Positions 24,764-33,721 of a stretch of DNA of 64,000 nt are shown here, piece by piece (position 1 is the stretch's first letter; each line of letters begins with the position of its first letter). The stretch spans positions 1,116,001 through 1,180,000 of the forward strand of contig NZ_CP052909.1 of NCBI RefSeq assembly GCF_014295415.1, given 5' to 3'. The notes under the pieces are model-generated. The model saw nothing but the letters and a program-made list of their open reading frames with translations. It did no database searches and was not told where the DNA came from. This DNA is from Constantimarinum furrinae. Lineage in GTDB: Bacteria; Bacteroidota; Bacteroidia; Flavobacteriales; Flavobacteriaceae. A program made the position numbers and the translations under genes.

Positions 24764-25620
24764 TATAATACGTTTAGGGATTGCTCCTTTATTTTTTCCA
24801 GTTCATCCTTCATTTGTACCACCAATTGTTGCATGGGTGCAAAATTTGCCTTGCTCCCTATGGTGTTGATCTCGCGTCCTATCTCCTGAGTAATAAAGCC
24901 CAGTTTTTTACCATTGGAGGTATTGGAATTAAGATTTTCAATAAAATAGTCAATGTGATTTCTTAACCGAACCTTTTCTTCGGTGATATCGTATTTTTCG
25001 AGATAGTAGATGAGCTCCTGTTCAAAACGGTTTTCATCCACAGTTTCCTTGAGGTCACTAATGGCTTTGTGCAAACGATCTTTTACGTTTTCAACCCGCT
25101 GTGGATCCATGGTCACTACTTTATTTAGTAAATCTGAAATCGTAGTTACACGCTGTAAGAAATCCTGCCTTAGCACTTCACCTTCGTCAAATCGGTAGGC
25201 GTTCAAGGCTTCCAACGCATTATCCACCGCATCAAGAATGACCTTAAATTCTGTTTCATCAATTTCAGAGCGCTCGGTTTTAAGGGCATCGGGCATTCTA
25301 ACAGCCATTTTCAGTAATTCCACCGGATCTCCATTGGCAACCCGGGCTAATTGCTGCATATATTGCTTTACCACGATCTCGTTGATCTCGGTTGTCGTTT
25401 CTTCACCGGTAATTTCAACATAGAGGTTAAAATCTACTTTACCGCGGACTAGTGATTTCGACAAGCGGTTGCGAATCTCCAGCTCTTTTTCTCGATAGGA
25501 AGATGGAACTCGGGTATTGAGATCTAAGTTTTTGCTGTTAAGCGACTTTATTTCTACGGTAATCTTTTTGGAAGGCAATTGAACCAAAGATTTGCCATAG
25601 CCTGTCATTGACTGAATCAT
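24763..25620 (-). CDS. YicC-family endoribonuclease
   Basis: A 285-aa protein starting at the ATG at 25620, which gives the conserved beginning MIQSMTGYGKS; an in-frame GTG two codons upstream is not needed. The C-terminal DUF1732 region (QELIYYLEKYDITEEKVRLRNHIDYF, GKKLGFITQEIGREINTIGSKAN) is diagnostic. E. coli YicC is an endoribonuclease that acts on the sRNA RyhB; the substrate here is unknown. First of three coupled genes; 43 bp downstream of the sdpI-like gene. Confidence 0.93.
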   Translation of the reverse strand: MIQSMTGYGKSLVQLPSKKITVEIKSLNSKNLDLNTRVPSSYREKELEIRNRLSKSLVRGKVDFNLYVEITGEETTTEINEIVVKQYMQQLARVANGDPVELLKMAVRMPDALKTERSEIDETEFKVILDAVDNALEALNAYRFDEGEVLRQDFLQRVTTISDLLNKVVTMDPQRVENVKDRLHKAISDLKETVDENRFEQELIYYLEKYDITEEKVRLRNHIDYFIENLNSNTSNGKKLGFITQEIGREINTIGSKANFAPMQQLVVQMKDELEKIKEQSLNVL

Positions 25621-25662
25621 AATCACATTTTAGATGCGCAAAGGTATGAAAAATAGGGCAGT

Positions 25663-26016
25663 TTACTTGGGGTTTCCCGAATCGTCAAAATGTTTTTTAA
25701 GATAATTTTCGGTCTTAAAGATTATTACAAATAACAACAAGGTGTTGGCAATAAGGGTTGTCCAAAGGGTGAACTCGGGGTAAATAAAATACGTAACCAA
25801 CGCTATAACAAAACTCCAAAGGGAAATTTTAATCATTAGGCGAGTGGAATAGGTGTTGGCTGCGACCCAGGTATGCTCTGTAAGCATGGATCGCCGGGTT
25901 CGATACCCGTAAAAATGATTGATCTTCCTGGGAGGGAATTTTTTTAATATCAAGGCCAGCGCGAGCATAAACAGGCAATAGCCTAAACTCAGATATAAAG
26001 AATGTTCGCTAGTCAT
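25663..26016 (-). CDS. SdpI-family membrane protein
   Basis: A 117-aa protein with three hydrophobic segments (about residues 7-25, 63-80 and 85-102). INHFYGYRTRRSMLTEHTWVAAN between the first two is the hallmark of the SdpI/YhfL family, whose Bacillus member gives immunity to the SdpC toxin; most homologues have no known toxin partner, and none is seen here. The ATG overlaps the preceding hydrolase gene by 8 bp. Confidence 0.85.
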   Translation of the reverse strand: MTSEHSLYLSLGYCLFMLALALILKKFPPRKINHFYGYRTRRSMLTEHTWVAANTYSTRLMIKISLWSFVIALVTYFIYPEFTLWTTLIANTLLLFVIIFKTENYLKKHFDDSGNPK

Positions 26017-26965
26017 TTAAAAATTCTACCGTTCTCTTTTCGCTATAGTAGCAGTGGTTGGTAAGGTGAAATCCTACATGTCCCCCATGTTTTGGGCATT
26101 CAAGATAAATGTTTTCAGAATTTGATGCAAGCTCAACAGGATAGCAATTATCCGATAAAAATGTGTCATTGCGAGCGTTCAGGATAAGAACAGGAATCTC
26201 TATCTTATGAAGAAACTGAAGGGCGCTGTTCTTTTCATAATAGTCGAATGCATCTTTAAATCCATGAGCCGGAGCAGTATACACATTATCAAAATCTAAA
26301 AGTGTTCGTATTTCTTTAATTTGTTTTCTGCTCAGTTTTTCAGGGTGTTGTTGCAGTTTTTTTCTAACCTTTTTCTTCAGGTTGTAAAGAAAGGACGTAT
26401 GATAAAGACGATTGTTTAATTGTGACAATTTCTCCAAAGAATCCTTTAAACTTAACGGTGTGGAGATGGCGACACCTTTTTTTATTTGCTTCGGAAGGCT
26501 TTTCCGCTCTCCCAGATATTTCAGTAATAAATTTCCACCCAGACTGAAACCAACCAGCGCAATTTCGTCATAACGCTCTTTCTTCAGAATAAAATTCACT
26601 ACAGCTTCCAGATCATCGGTCTTTCCCGCATTGTATGACGCGTATACCTTGTTATTCTCGCCGCTACAGCCTCTGTAATTTACGGCGGCAACATCCCAAC
26701 CGTGTTGTACACATTGTTTTCCCTGCCCCTTAATATAGGTGCGTTTCGAGTTACCTTCCAGTCCGTGTAACAGTATGGCGAGCTTTTTACCCGGTTTTTC
26801 TGAAAAGGACCAATCGAGGTCTATAAAATCACCGTCGGTTAAGGTAATACGCTCCCGCTCCTGAAGTAATTTGGGCATAGGGCGCAATTTTGCAGAATAC
26901 ACTGTGGCAAAATGTGCATTCTTAAATAAACCGGAAGTACGATATGCGGAGTCAATAAGGGGCAT
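26009..26965 (-). CDS. YheT-family alpha/beta hydrolase
   Basis: A 318-aa hydrolase of the YheT/EMB8 group. The oxyanion region ILLHGLEGNSKRTY, the YRGCSGENN segment and the nucleophile elbow GFSLGGNLLLKYLG (serine in GFSLGG) are present, with a late ARNDTFL and the histidine HGGHVGF completing the triad. Substrate unknown; family members act on esters. It opens a minus-strand cluster with sdpI-like, yicC, gmk and nadD. Confidence 0.92.
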   Translation of the reverse strand: MPLIDSAYRTSGLFKNAHFATVYSAKLRPMPKLLQERERITLTDGDFIDLDWSFSEKPGKKLAILLHGLEGNSKRTYIKGQGKQCVQHGWDVAAVNYRGCSGENNKVYASYNAGKTDDLEAVVNFILKKERYDEIALVGFSLGGNLLLKYLGERKSLPKQIKKGVAISTPLSLKDSLEKLSQLNNRLYHTSFLYNLKKKVRKKLQQHPEKLSRKQIKEIRTLLDFDNVYTAPAHGFKDAFDYYEKNSALQFLHKIEIPVLILNARNDTFLSDNCYPVELASNSENIYLECPKHGGHVGFHLTNHCYYSEKRTVEFLND

Positions 26966-27026
26966 AAAGATGGTTAATTTTACAAAAATCCAATGGAAGT
27001 GCTATGCTTGCATTGCGAAAGTAGTT

Positions 27027-27034
27027 TAAATTTG
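27027..27034 (+). promoter_or_regulatory. -7 promoter element of the thioesterase gene
   Basis: TAAATTTG matches TAnnTTTG exactly, 16 bp after a TTG at 27008-27010 and 16 bp before the ATG at 27050. Confidence 0.55.
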
Positions 27035-27049
27035 TAAAAAAACCGTTCG

Positions 27050-27523
27050 ATGTATACCAAGGAATTTGAAGTGAGATGGAACGATCTGGACGCTAACAGA
27101 CATTTAGCAAACAGTTCGTATATAAGTTATATGAGTCATACCCGCTTATCCTGCTTTATGGACGGTGGTTTCGGACAAAGAGAGATGGTCGAATTCAACA
27201 TGGGACCGGTGGTGTTTTATGAGCATATCTATTATTTCAAGGAAGTCTTTCCGGGGAAACCCATAACGGTGTCGGCTCAATTAAAAGGCTTATCGGAAGA
27301 CGGAATGTATTTTTCGTTCCTTCAGAATTTTTATGATACCGAGGGAAGAAACATAGCGCGTGGCGAAATGATGGGTTCGTGGATCGATCTCGGAACGCGT
27401 AGGTTACGCCCCTTACCGGAAAAAATGCTTCGTATTATGGAAGGCCTCCCAAGAACTAATGATTTTAAGGTGCTTACTAAGGAAGATACAAGGAAATACG
27501 GGCAATATCCCGAACATCTTTAA
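27050..27523 (+). CDS. Acyl-CoA thioesterase (4HBT hot-dog fold)
   Basis: A 157-aa single hot-dog protein. FEVRWNDLDANRHLANSSYISYM carries the aspartate of the 4-hydroxybenzoyl-CoA thioesterase active site (W-x-D-x-D-x-x-x-H). It would hydrolyse acyl-CoA or a similar thioester in the cytoplasm; the acyl chain is not predictable. Monocistronic with its own promoter; divergent from the YheT-family gene. Confidence 0.88.
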   Translation: MYTKEFEVRWNDLDANRHLANSSYISYMSHTRLSCFMDGGFGQREMVEFNMGPVVFYEHIYYFKEVFPGKPITVSAQLKGLSEDGMYFSFLQNFYDTEGRNIARGEMMGSWIDLGTRRLRPLPEKMLRIMEGLPRTNDFKVLTKEDTRKYGQYPEHL

Positions 27524-27540
27524 GAGTTTAATGTCAAACC

Positions 27541-27591
27541 AAGCTTGTTGAAATACCTATTGTAAACCCCGAAATCGCAATCAACAAGCTT
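27541..27591. repeat. 11-bp perfect inverted repeat in an intergenic gap
   Basis: AAGCTTGTTGA (27541-27551) and TCAACAAGCTT (27581-27591) are exact reverse complements separated by 29 bases. No T run follows on either strand, so this is not an ordinary terminator. Confidence 0.6.
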
Positions 27592-27654
27592 AGTAAGACC
27601 TTTTAAATTCTATAAGCCTTTAATCAACAGGCGATTAAAAATACAAAATATTTT

Positions 27655-28545
27655 TCAAAGTGGTTTTGTCTTTCTTGTCGATAGAAATACTCCCGTAAAG
27701 ATTAATCCCGCCGCCAGCACTCGAATAGGTGTAAGCGTATCTGCTCCTAAGGAAATGGCAAAAACTGCGGCCAATAAGGGTTGAAGATAAATAAAGGCTC
27801 CAATGGTCGACGGACTCAATTGTTTAAGCGCATAAATGTTCAATAAATACGTAAGGACCGTAGTTGCTACGACCACGAAAGTCAATCTCCATATCGCCCC
27901 GGGCTCCAGCTGAAACCATGCCACATTGGTGAATTCATCAATTCCTACCGGAAAATTCATAATTACGGCAAACAGGAAGAAGAACTTCATTAAGGTGATG
28001 GAATTGTATTTAGCCACCAATGGTTTTACCATGATGAGATAAACCGAATAGGAGGCCGCATTAATTATGAATAAAAAGTTTCCAAGCGGAATATTGGGAG
28101 CATTGGGCTGGGTTTTTATTCCGAAGAGGATAAGAGCCAATGCACCTGCCAGTCCGAGTCCTATACCAATGCTTTTTAACCAGGTAATGCGTTCTTTCAG
28201 AAATACAGCAGACAGCACTAACAGCAGTACCGGTGCTAAGGTGATCACTACCGAACTGTTTATGGGTGTAGAGAGGCTTAGCCCCTTAAAGAACATGAGC
28301 ATATTGAGCACCATCCCGAAAAAGGCGCAACCCAGTATACGCAACCAATCGCGTTTATCAATTTTCTCGGCAGGAAAAAATAAACTGATACCCCAAAAAA
28401 TTACGGCTGCTCCCAATACCCTGAGGAAAATAAATCCATAAGGTTCTATAATATGAGGCATCAAGCCTTTGGCGATCGTATGGTTTACACCATAGATGGC
28501 ACTTGCTCCAAAGGCGGCCAATAATGCGAGTAGACGTGAACTCAT
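27655..28545 (-). CDS. EamA-family (DMT superfamily) transporter
   Basis: A 296-aa integral membrane protein with ten predicted helices in two EamA repeats (for example ALLAAFGASAIYGVNHTIAKG at the start and TIGAFIYLQPLLAAVFAISLG near the end). It probably exports or imports a small metabolite; the substrate cannot be predicted. Its ATG overlaps the stop of the ArsC-like gene (TAATG), so the two are coupled. Confidence 0.92.
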   Translation of the reverse strand: MSSRLLALLAAFGASAIYGVNHTIAKGLMPHIIEPYGFIFLRVLGAAVIFWGISLFFPAEKIDKRDWLRILGCAFFGMVLNMLMFFKGLSLSTPINSSVVITLAPVLLLVLSAVFLKERITWLKSIGIGLGLAGALALILFGIKTQPNAPNIPLGNFLFIINAASYSVYLIMVKPLVAKYNSITLMKFFFLFAVIMNFPVGIDEFTNVAWFQLEPGAIWRLTFVVVATTVLTYLLNIYALKQLSPSTIGAFIYLQPLLAAVFAISLGADTLTPIRVLAAGLIFTGVFLSTRKTKPL

Positions 28546-28901
28546 TAACTGTTTTCAATAGATCTTTTGGCAGCTTCAACCGTTTTTGGGCTGTTGCCAA
28601 TGAAGATCTCATTTCCGTTTACTATTACAGGACGTTTTAAAAAAGTGTAGTGTTCCAGCAGAAGCTGCTTGAAATCGCGCTCTTTCAAATCCTCGTTTTT
28701 CAGATTTCGTTCTTTGTACAATTTTGCACGTTTACTGAACAGAGATTCATAGCTTCCGGCCAGTTCGCGCAACGCTTCAAGTTCCTTTACCGTGAGCTCG
28801 TCTTTTTTAATATCCTGGTAACTGAATCCTTCAGGAAGATTTAAAGTCCTTATTATACGATTGCAGGTGTCGCAGGTAGAAAGATGATAAATTTTTTTCA
28901 T
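28545..28901 (-). CDS. ArsC/Spx-family thioredoxin-fold protein
   Basis: A 118-aa protein with CDTC at residues 10-13 (STCDTCNRIIRTLN) and LLEHYTFLKRPVIV near the end, the arsenate reductase/Spx fold. The RP-V-I element is the family signature. A second cysteine in a CxxC arrangement is more Spx/YffB-like than classical ArsC, so arsenate reduction should not be assumed. It overlaps the RsiV-like gene by four bases (ATGA) and the EamA gene by one. Confidence 0.85.
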   Translation of the reverse strand: MKKIYHLSTCDTCNRIIRTLNLPEGFSYQDIKKDELTVKELEALRELAGSYESLFSKRAKLYKERNLKNEDLKERDFKQLLLEHYTFLKRPVIVNGNEIFIGNSPKTVEAAKRSIENS

Positions 28902-29665
28902 TTCAGTTTTATTTGTAAGAACGGTTCAATTTGAGAGAGGGGTATATTAAGCGTCACAGGACCGGCCGCATAACTCGCAATGTCGTATTGATTATAATGC
29001 ACGATCATTTCCTGCTCCGTAAATCCGATGTGCTCCGGCAAATAGAACGTATCGTTTTCAAACCAAAAGCCTGTTGTGTTAATATTTCCTGTTTCGGGAA
29101 TATCGAATTCTTTTCTGAATTTTTTCTCCACAAATAGCGTAATGGCACTTTTATCGTTAAAAAGTGCTTCGGAAGAGATCTCTTCTCCGGTTTGAGGATC
29201 GAAATTGGTAAAATAGACCGAGCCATAACCATGTGCTCCTCCCGTGAACAGATAACTTCTCATCTCAAAACTTATCAGTGTTTTTGAAACATAGCCTTCG
29301 GTGACTGAAATATCTGCAAAGTATTCCGTTTTCATATCGGGGAACTCTGCTGAGTGCATCCGATACATTCTAATAAATCCTGAAGCTGCTTCTGCAATGG
29401 TTTTAGCCGTAGAAGGCCGTTCGTCATCTCCCATATATAAGGCACCAATAATAAATCCTTTGATCTGAAGATTAATATTTTTGGCAACTTCATCATCTCC
29501 AAGAATTTTGGTATAAGAGACCGTAATTTCGGGACAGGACACTTGCTCACACTCGGGAAGCTGTTTTTGCGAGAAAGATTCGCTGGTAAATTCCAGTTCG
29601 CGTTCTTTGTCACAGCCTAGAAAAACCAAAAAAAGCCCTAAAAGGATGACAATTCTGTTATTCAT
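28898..29665 (-). CDS. DUF4163/DUF3298 (RsiV-like) lipoprotein
   Basis: A 255-aa protein with lipobox VFLGC at about residue 18. The DUF4163 region (about 45-130) is followed by DUF3298 with the motif GGAHGYGSVYFTNFD. RsiV of Bacillus, with the same domain pair, is a lysozyme-sensing anti-sigma factor, but this protein has no cytoplasmic part and so is likely an envelope protein that may bind lysozyme or peptidoglycan. First gene of a three-gene coupled minus-strand set. Confidence 0.85.
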   Translation of the reverse strand: MNNRIVILLGLFLVFLGCDKERELEFTSESFSQKQLPECEQVSCPEITVSYTKILGDDEVAKNINLQIKGFIIGALYMGDDERPSTAKTIAEAASGFIRMYRMHSAEFPDMKTEYFADISVTEGYVSKTLISFEMRSYLFTGGAHGYGSVYFTNFDPQTGEEISSEALFNDKSAITLFVEKKFRKEFDIPETGNINTTGFWFENDTFYLPEHIGFTEQEMIVHYNQYDIASYAAGPVTLNIPLSQIEPFLQIKLK

Positions 29666-29708
29666 GCGTTAAAAATACGACAGTTTTTACTATCATCAAT
29701 TAAACTCT

Positions 29709-29716
29709 TACTTTTG
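29709..29716 (+). promoter_or_regulatory. -7 promoter element of the PLP enzyme gene
   Basis: TACTTTTG matches TAnnTTTG exactly, 20 bp before the ATG at 29737. Confidence 0.5.
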
Positions 29717-29736
29717 TTCATCGAAAACAAAACACT

Positions 29737-30876
29737 ATGAAATTCAATACCAAAACCATACACGGCGGACAGGAACATGACAAGGCTTATGGAGCTGTAA
29801 TGCCGCCCATATATCAAACATCTACTTACGCCCAATCTACTCCGGGAGGACACAAGGGGTACGAATATTCCCGCACCCACAATCCTACGCGTGCGGCACT
29901 GGAACGATCTATTGCAAGTTTGGAGAACGGAAACCACGGACTCGCCTTTGGGAGCGGACTCGCGGCCATAGATGCGGTGATCAAGCTGTTGAAGCCCGGT
30001 GATGAAGTGATATCCACCAACGATCTTTACGGAGGCAGCTATAGGCTATTTACAAAGATCTACGCAGATTTTGGTGTGAAATTTCATTTTATTGGAATGG
30101 AAAACGCCCACAAGATCGAAGATTTTGTAAACGACCAAACCAAACTTATTTGGGTGGAAACCCCTACGAATCCTATGATGAATATCATCGATATTAAGGC
30201 GGCTGCAGCCATTGCACAAAAGCACAATGTATTGTTGGCGGTAGATAATACCTTCGCAACACCTTACCTGCAACAGCCCTTGGATCTTGGTGCCGATATC
30301 GTAATGCACAGTGCCACAAAATATTTGGGAGGGCACAGTGATGTAGTTATGGGACTATTGGCCGTAAAGGATCACGAATTGGCAGAGCGATTATATTTTA
30401 TTCAGAATGCAAGCGGGGCCATTTGCGGACCTCAGGATAGTTTCCTAATGCTTCGAGGGATTAAAACACTTCACGTGCGAATGCAGCGTCATTGTGAAAA
30501 CGGAAGGAAGGTTGCAACGTTTTTAAATGACCATCCGAAGATCGAAAAAGTATACTGGCCCGGTTTCGAAAGTCATCCCAATCATGACATCGCTAAGGCG
30601 CAAATGAAGGATTTTGGAGGAATGATCTCCTTTGTAACCAAAGGAAATAATTATGAGGAGGCTATAAAGATCGTGGAGAATATGAAGGTTTTTACGTTAG
30701 CCGAAAGCCTTGGAGGGGTAGAAAGCTTAAGTGGACATCCTGCAAGTATGACGCATGCGAGTATTCCGAAAGAAGAACGCGAAAAAACAGGTGTTGTAGA
30801 TTCTTTGATAAGATTAAGTGTTGGTATTGAAGATGCCGATGATTTGATCGAGGACCTTAAACAAGCTATTGGATAG
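29737..30876 (+). CDS. Cystathionine gamma-synthase / gamma-lyase family PLP enzyme
   Basis: A 379-aa Cys/Met-metabolism PLP enzyme. The family signature is complete: IYQTSTYAQ, YEYSRTHNPTR, the DNTFATPYLQQPLDLGADIV stretch, the PLP lysine in HSATKYLGGHSD, and GVESLSGHPASMTH near the end. It acts on cystathionine or O-acylhomoserine in trans-sulfuration; synthase and lyase cannot be separated securely by eye. Monocistronic with a clear terminator. Confidence 0.92.
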   Translation: MKFNTKTIHGGQEHDKAYGAVMPPIYQTSTYAQSTPGGHKGYEYSRTHNPTRAALERSIASLENGNHGLAFGSGLAAIDAVIKLLKPGDEVISTNDLYGGSYRLFTKIYADFGVKFHFIGMENAHKIEDFVNDQTKLIWVETPTNPMMNIIDIKAAAAIAQKHNVLLAVDNTFATPYLQQPLDLGADIVMHSATKYLGGHSDVVMGLLAVKDHELAERLYFIQNASGAICGPQDSFLMLRGIKTLHVRMQRHCENGRKVATFLNDHPKIEKVYWPGFESHPNHDIAKAQMKDFGGMISFVTKGNNYEEAIKIVENMKVFTLAESLGGVESLSGHPASMTHASIPKEEREKTGVVDSLIRLSVGIEDADDLIEDLKQAIG

Positions 30877-30899
30877 ATAATCCTCTATCATAAATCTTG

Positions 30900-30921
30900 A
30901 GCCCCTTATGGGGCTTTTTTT
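30900..30921 (+). terminator. Rho-independent terminator
   Basis: AGCCCC (30900-30905), loop TTAT, GGGGCT (30910-30915), then a run of T. It ends the PLP enzyme transcript. Confidence 0.9.
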
Positions 30922-30983
30922 ATGAATATACTCCAGAAAGGAATCAATTTTAATTTTCCCTATCTTTAGTACTCACTAATACT

Positions 30984-32861
30984 ATGTTGATGTTCACCGG
31001 GTTGAAACTGATATCAAAGATACCGGTCAGTTTACTCTGGCTTTGTGTTGCAAGTACTTCCCTATTTGCCCAGCCAAAGGATGACATCGTAAAACAGATC
31101 GACAGCCTGCTCAATGAAGGAAAATCCAGGTTTAAAACCAGTATAGACAGTGCACTTTTATTTTCTTCGGAAGCACGCCTTATGGCATTGAAAATCCAGG
31201 ATACTCCCGTCATTGCCAAAACCAATGTACACAAGGCCTATTATCTAATGCTTGGTAAGCAACCTGATGAAGCGCTGGACCTTTTACGCTTTAACGTTGA
31301 ACACAGCGAATACATCAGCAATGAATTATTGGGAGAAACTTTTAACACCTTAGGGGCGGTCTATGCTTTACATCAGGAACGCGACAAGGCAATTTCCAAT
31401 TATTTAAGTGCCATTGAAGCATTTACCCATGATGAAAACAATAAAGGCCTTGCGCGCACTTATGTTAATATAGGAATGGTGTACAGCGCGTTAAACAGGA
31501 ACGACCTTTCCGATTATTTTTTCGAGAAATCGAAATTCCATCACAGTCAGATAAACAATTCACTAAGTGTTCACAATCTGGATGAAGCGGAAGGACTTAC
31601 AACTGCGGGAGCGAAGATAGATCTCGCCGAGAAGTTGTTAAAAGGACTGAAGAATGAGGAAAATACCAGATTAAAAGCCATTGTATATCACGACCTAAGC
31701 AAAGGATATTTTGAAGCTGAAAGATACAGGGACGCTATTGTTGCCGCAGAACGATCCATAGCAATTAAGAAGCAGATCAATTACGAGAGCAATGTCGATT
31801 TAGGGTATTATCTTATAGGTACCTCATATATTGAACTGGGAGAATATCAAAGGGCGATCCCCAATTTGAAAAAGGCGGAACTGTATTCTAAAAAGAAAAA
31901 CTTATTGGTGAACATCTTCGAAAAATTGATCTATGCCTATAAAGAACAGGGAGATTTTAAAAGGGCTTTCGAAACTTCGGCTGTCTATACTAACTTAAAA
32001 GATAGTATTAATGCCCTTCAGGAAAACGACCGGATCGCAGCTATTACGGCCCGTTTTGAAACTGAAAAGCAGGCCGCAGAGATCGAACTGCTCGAAAGTG
32101 ACAATGCCTTAAAAGAAACTCAGTTGGTAAACCAGCGAACCATTTTATGGGGATCGGCCATTGGGATACTTCTCTTGCTTAGTGTATTGTTCTTTGCCTA
32201 TAAGAACCACAAGACAAGACAAAACCTTCAGTTCTCGGAACTGACACAAAAGCTGCTGTTAATGCAGTTGAATCCACATTTTCTTTTCAATGCACTTAAT
32301 GGGATTCAGTATTTTATCAAGCAAAATGATGTAAAAAAATCTACCAGATACATTAGCAGTTTTAGCGGACTCATGCGACATATCTTAGAAAATTCCGTAG
32401 AAAAATTTATAACCGTAAAGGAGGATTACGAAACTATAAACGACTTTTTGGCGCTTCAGCAATTGGTACATAACAATGCCTTCCAATTTACGGTAGGGAT
32501 CGAAGATGGGCTCGATGCAGAGAATGTAGGAATTCCTCCCATGCTTACACAACCCTTTGTGGAAAACGCTATCATACATGGAGTAAATGGGTTAGATGAT
32601 GGAAAAATAGTGGTTCGGTACAGGCTTATGGAACCTAACGTAATTGTTGAAATAATCGATAATGGGCAGGGAATTCACAGGGTCCGAGAAAATGCCAACA
32701 GCTTGCATAAATCTATGGGAACCTCTATTACAAAACAGCGAATAGAGAATTTGCTTAAGACTGAAAAGTTTCCCATCGAACTTGAAATTATTTCGAACAG
32801 AGACGAATCACAACAACAGGGAACAAAAATTGTGTTAACTTTTCCAATGAAATATATATAA
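30984..32861 (+). CDS. LytS-type sensor histidine kinase with TPR sensor region
   Basis: A 625-aa protein. Signal-like N-terminus, TPR-containing periplasmic region to about residue 370 (YVNIGMVYSALNRND, YLIGTSYIELGEYQRAIPNLKKAELY), one membrane segment at about 388-408 (ILWGSAIGILLLLSVLFFAY), then a His_kinase domain with H432 in LNPHFLFNALN and the ATPase part with DNGQGI. This class signals to LytTR response regulators, and one follows two bases after its stop, so they form a two-component pair. A -7 candidate TATCTTTA is at 30961. Confidence 0.93.
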   Translation: MLMFTGLKLISKIPVSLLWLCVASTSLFAQPKDDIVKQIDSLLNEGKSRFKTSIDSALLFSSEARLMALKIQDTPVIAKTNVHKAYYLMLGKQPDEALDLLRFNVEHSEYISNELLGETFNTLGAVYALHQERDKAISNYLSAIEAFTHDENNKGLARTYVNIGMVYSALNRNDLSDYFFEKSKFHHSQINNSLSVHNLDEAEGLTTAGAKIDLAEKLLKGLKNEENTRLKAIVYHDLSKGYFEAERYRDAIVAAERSIAIKKQINYESNVDLGYYLIGTSYIELGEYQRAIPNLKKAELYSKKKNLLVNIFEKLIYAYKEQGDFKRAFETSAVYTNLKDSINALQENDRIAAITARFETEKQAAEIELLESDNALKETQLVNQRTILWGSAIGILLLLSVLFFAYKNHKTRQNLQFSELTQKLLLMQLNPHFLFNALNGIQYFIKQNDVKKSTRYISSFSGLMRHILENSVEKFITVKEDYETINDFLALQQLVHNNAFQFTVGIEDGLDAENVGIPPMLTQPFVENAIIHGVNGLDDGKIVVRYRLMEPNVIVEIIDNGQGIHRVRENANSLHKSMGTSITKQRIENLLKTEKFPIELEIISNRDESQQQGTKIVLTFPMKYI

Positions 32862-32863
32862 AT

Positions 32864-33613
32864 ATGGCTCAGTCCTGTTTGCTTATTGAAGACGATGTGT
32901 ATACCGCCAGAGATGTGATGGAAACGCTCGAGGAGAATTTTCCTAACCTTAACTTGCTTCCGGTTGCGCATACTCTGGCTGAAGCGGCTAAAAGCTTAGA
33001 TAATAACGCTCCCGATCTGGTAATTTCGGACATAAATTTACAGGATGAGGTAGTGTTTTCCCTGTTTCAGCAATACGAAACGATCCCATTTAAGATTATT
33101 TTCATTACTTCGTACAGTCAGTATGCAGTGGAAGCCTTCCGTTTCAGTGCTTTGGATTTTTTGGAGAAACCGTTTGAAGATGAGGCGCTGGTGGCTGCGG
33201 TTAATCGAGCCATTACGACAATAAATCTCGAACATTACAATCTTCAGTTGCAAACGTTTTTTCACAACTTTAATCCCGAACAAAAACGAAAGAAGCTCGT
33301 GTTAAAAAACCTGGAAGCGATTCATATTGTTGAGGTTGGAGAGATTCTATATATAAAATCTGATAATAATTATTCAGAATTCTATATCAACGATGGCCGA
33401 AGAATTGTGGTTTCCAAACCCCTTAAACTTTACGACGATCAGCTGGGAGGACAATCTTTTTTCCGAAGCCATCAGTCTTATTTGGTAAATCTGCATTATG
33501 CCAAAACCTTTCACAAACAGGATAGTACGCTCGAACTCACCTCGGGAGAACAAATTGCAGTGAGCGGGACCAAGGTAAATGCCTTACTTCATAAAATTGA
33601 TTCCTTGTCTTAA
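32864..33613 (+). CDS. LytTR response regulator
   Basis: A 249-aa regulator. Receiver domain with acidic pair D10/D11, phosphoacceptor D56 (LVISDINL) and K102 (LEKPF); LytTR DNA-binding domain in the C-terminal 100 residues (EILYIKSDNNYSEFYI, FFRSHQSYLVNL). LytTR regulators bind imperfect direct repeats about 21 bp apart. Two candidate sites of that kind lie in this window upstream of 8266 and 9220, but whether this protein binds them is untested. Cotranscribed with the kinase. Confidence 0.94.
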   Translation: MAQSCLLIEDDVYTARDVMETLEENFPNLNLLPVAHTLAEAAKSLDNNAPDLVISDINLQDEVVFSLFQQYETIPFKIIFITSYSQYAVEAFRFSALDFLEKPFEDEALVAAVNRAITTINLEHYNLQLQTFFHNFNPEQKRKKLVLKNLEAIHIVEVGEILYIKSDNNYSEFYINDGRRIVVSKPLKLYDDQLGGQSFFRSHQSYLVNLHYAKTFHKQDSTLELTSGEQIAVSGTKVNALLHKIDSLS

Positions 33614-33721
33614 TTCAAGTCAGACCCCATGCAATTCTAATTATAACACCTTAGATTCTCATCGTTTCAAAATAAATCTTTTATTTCGTTGACTTTTATT
33701 GGGAAATCAACAACGGTCGAA

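Noticed and set aside
25663-26016. Toxin-immunity system based on the SdpI-like protein
   Set aside because: No SdpC-like toxin or SdpAB gene is adjacent; the gene sits among housekeeping genes.
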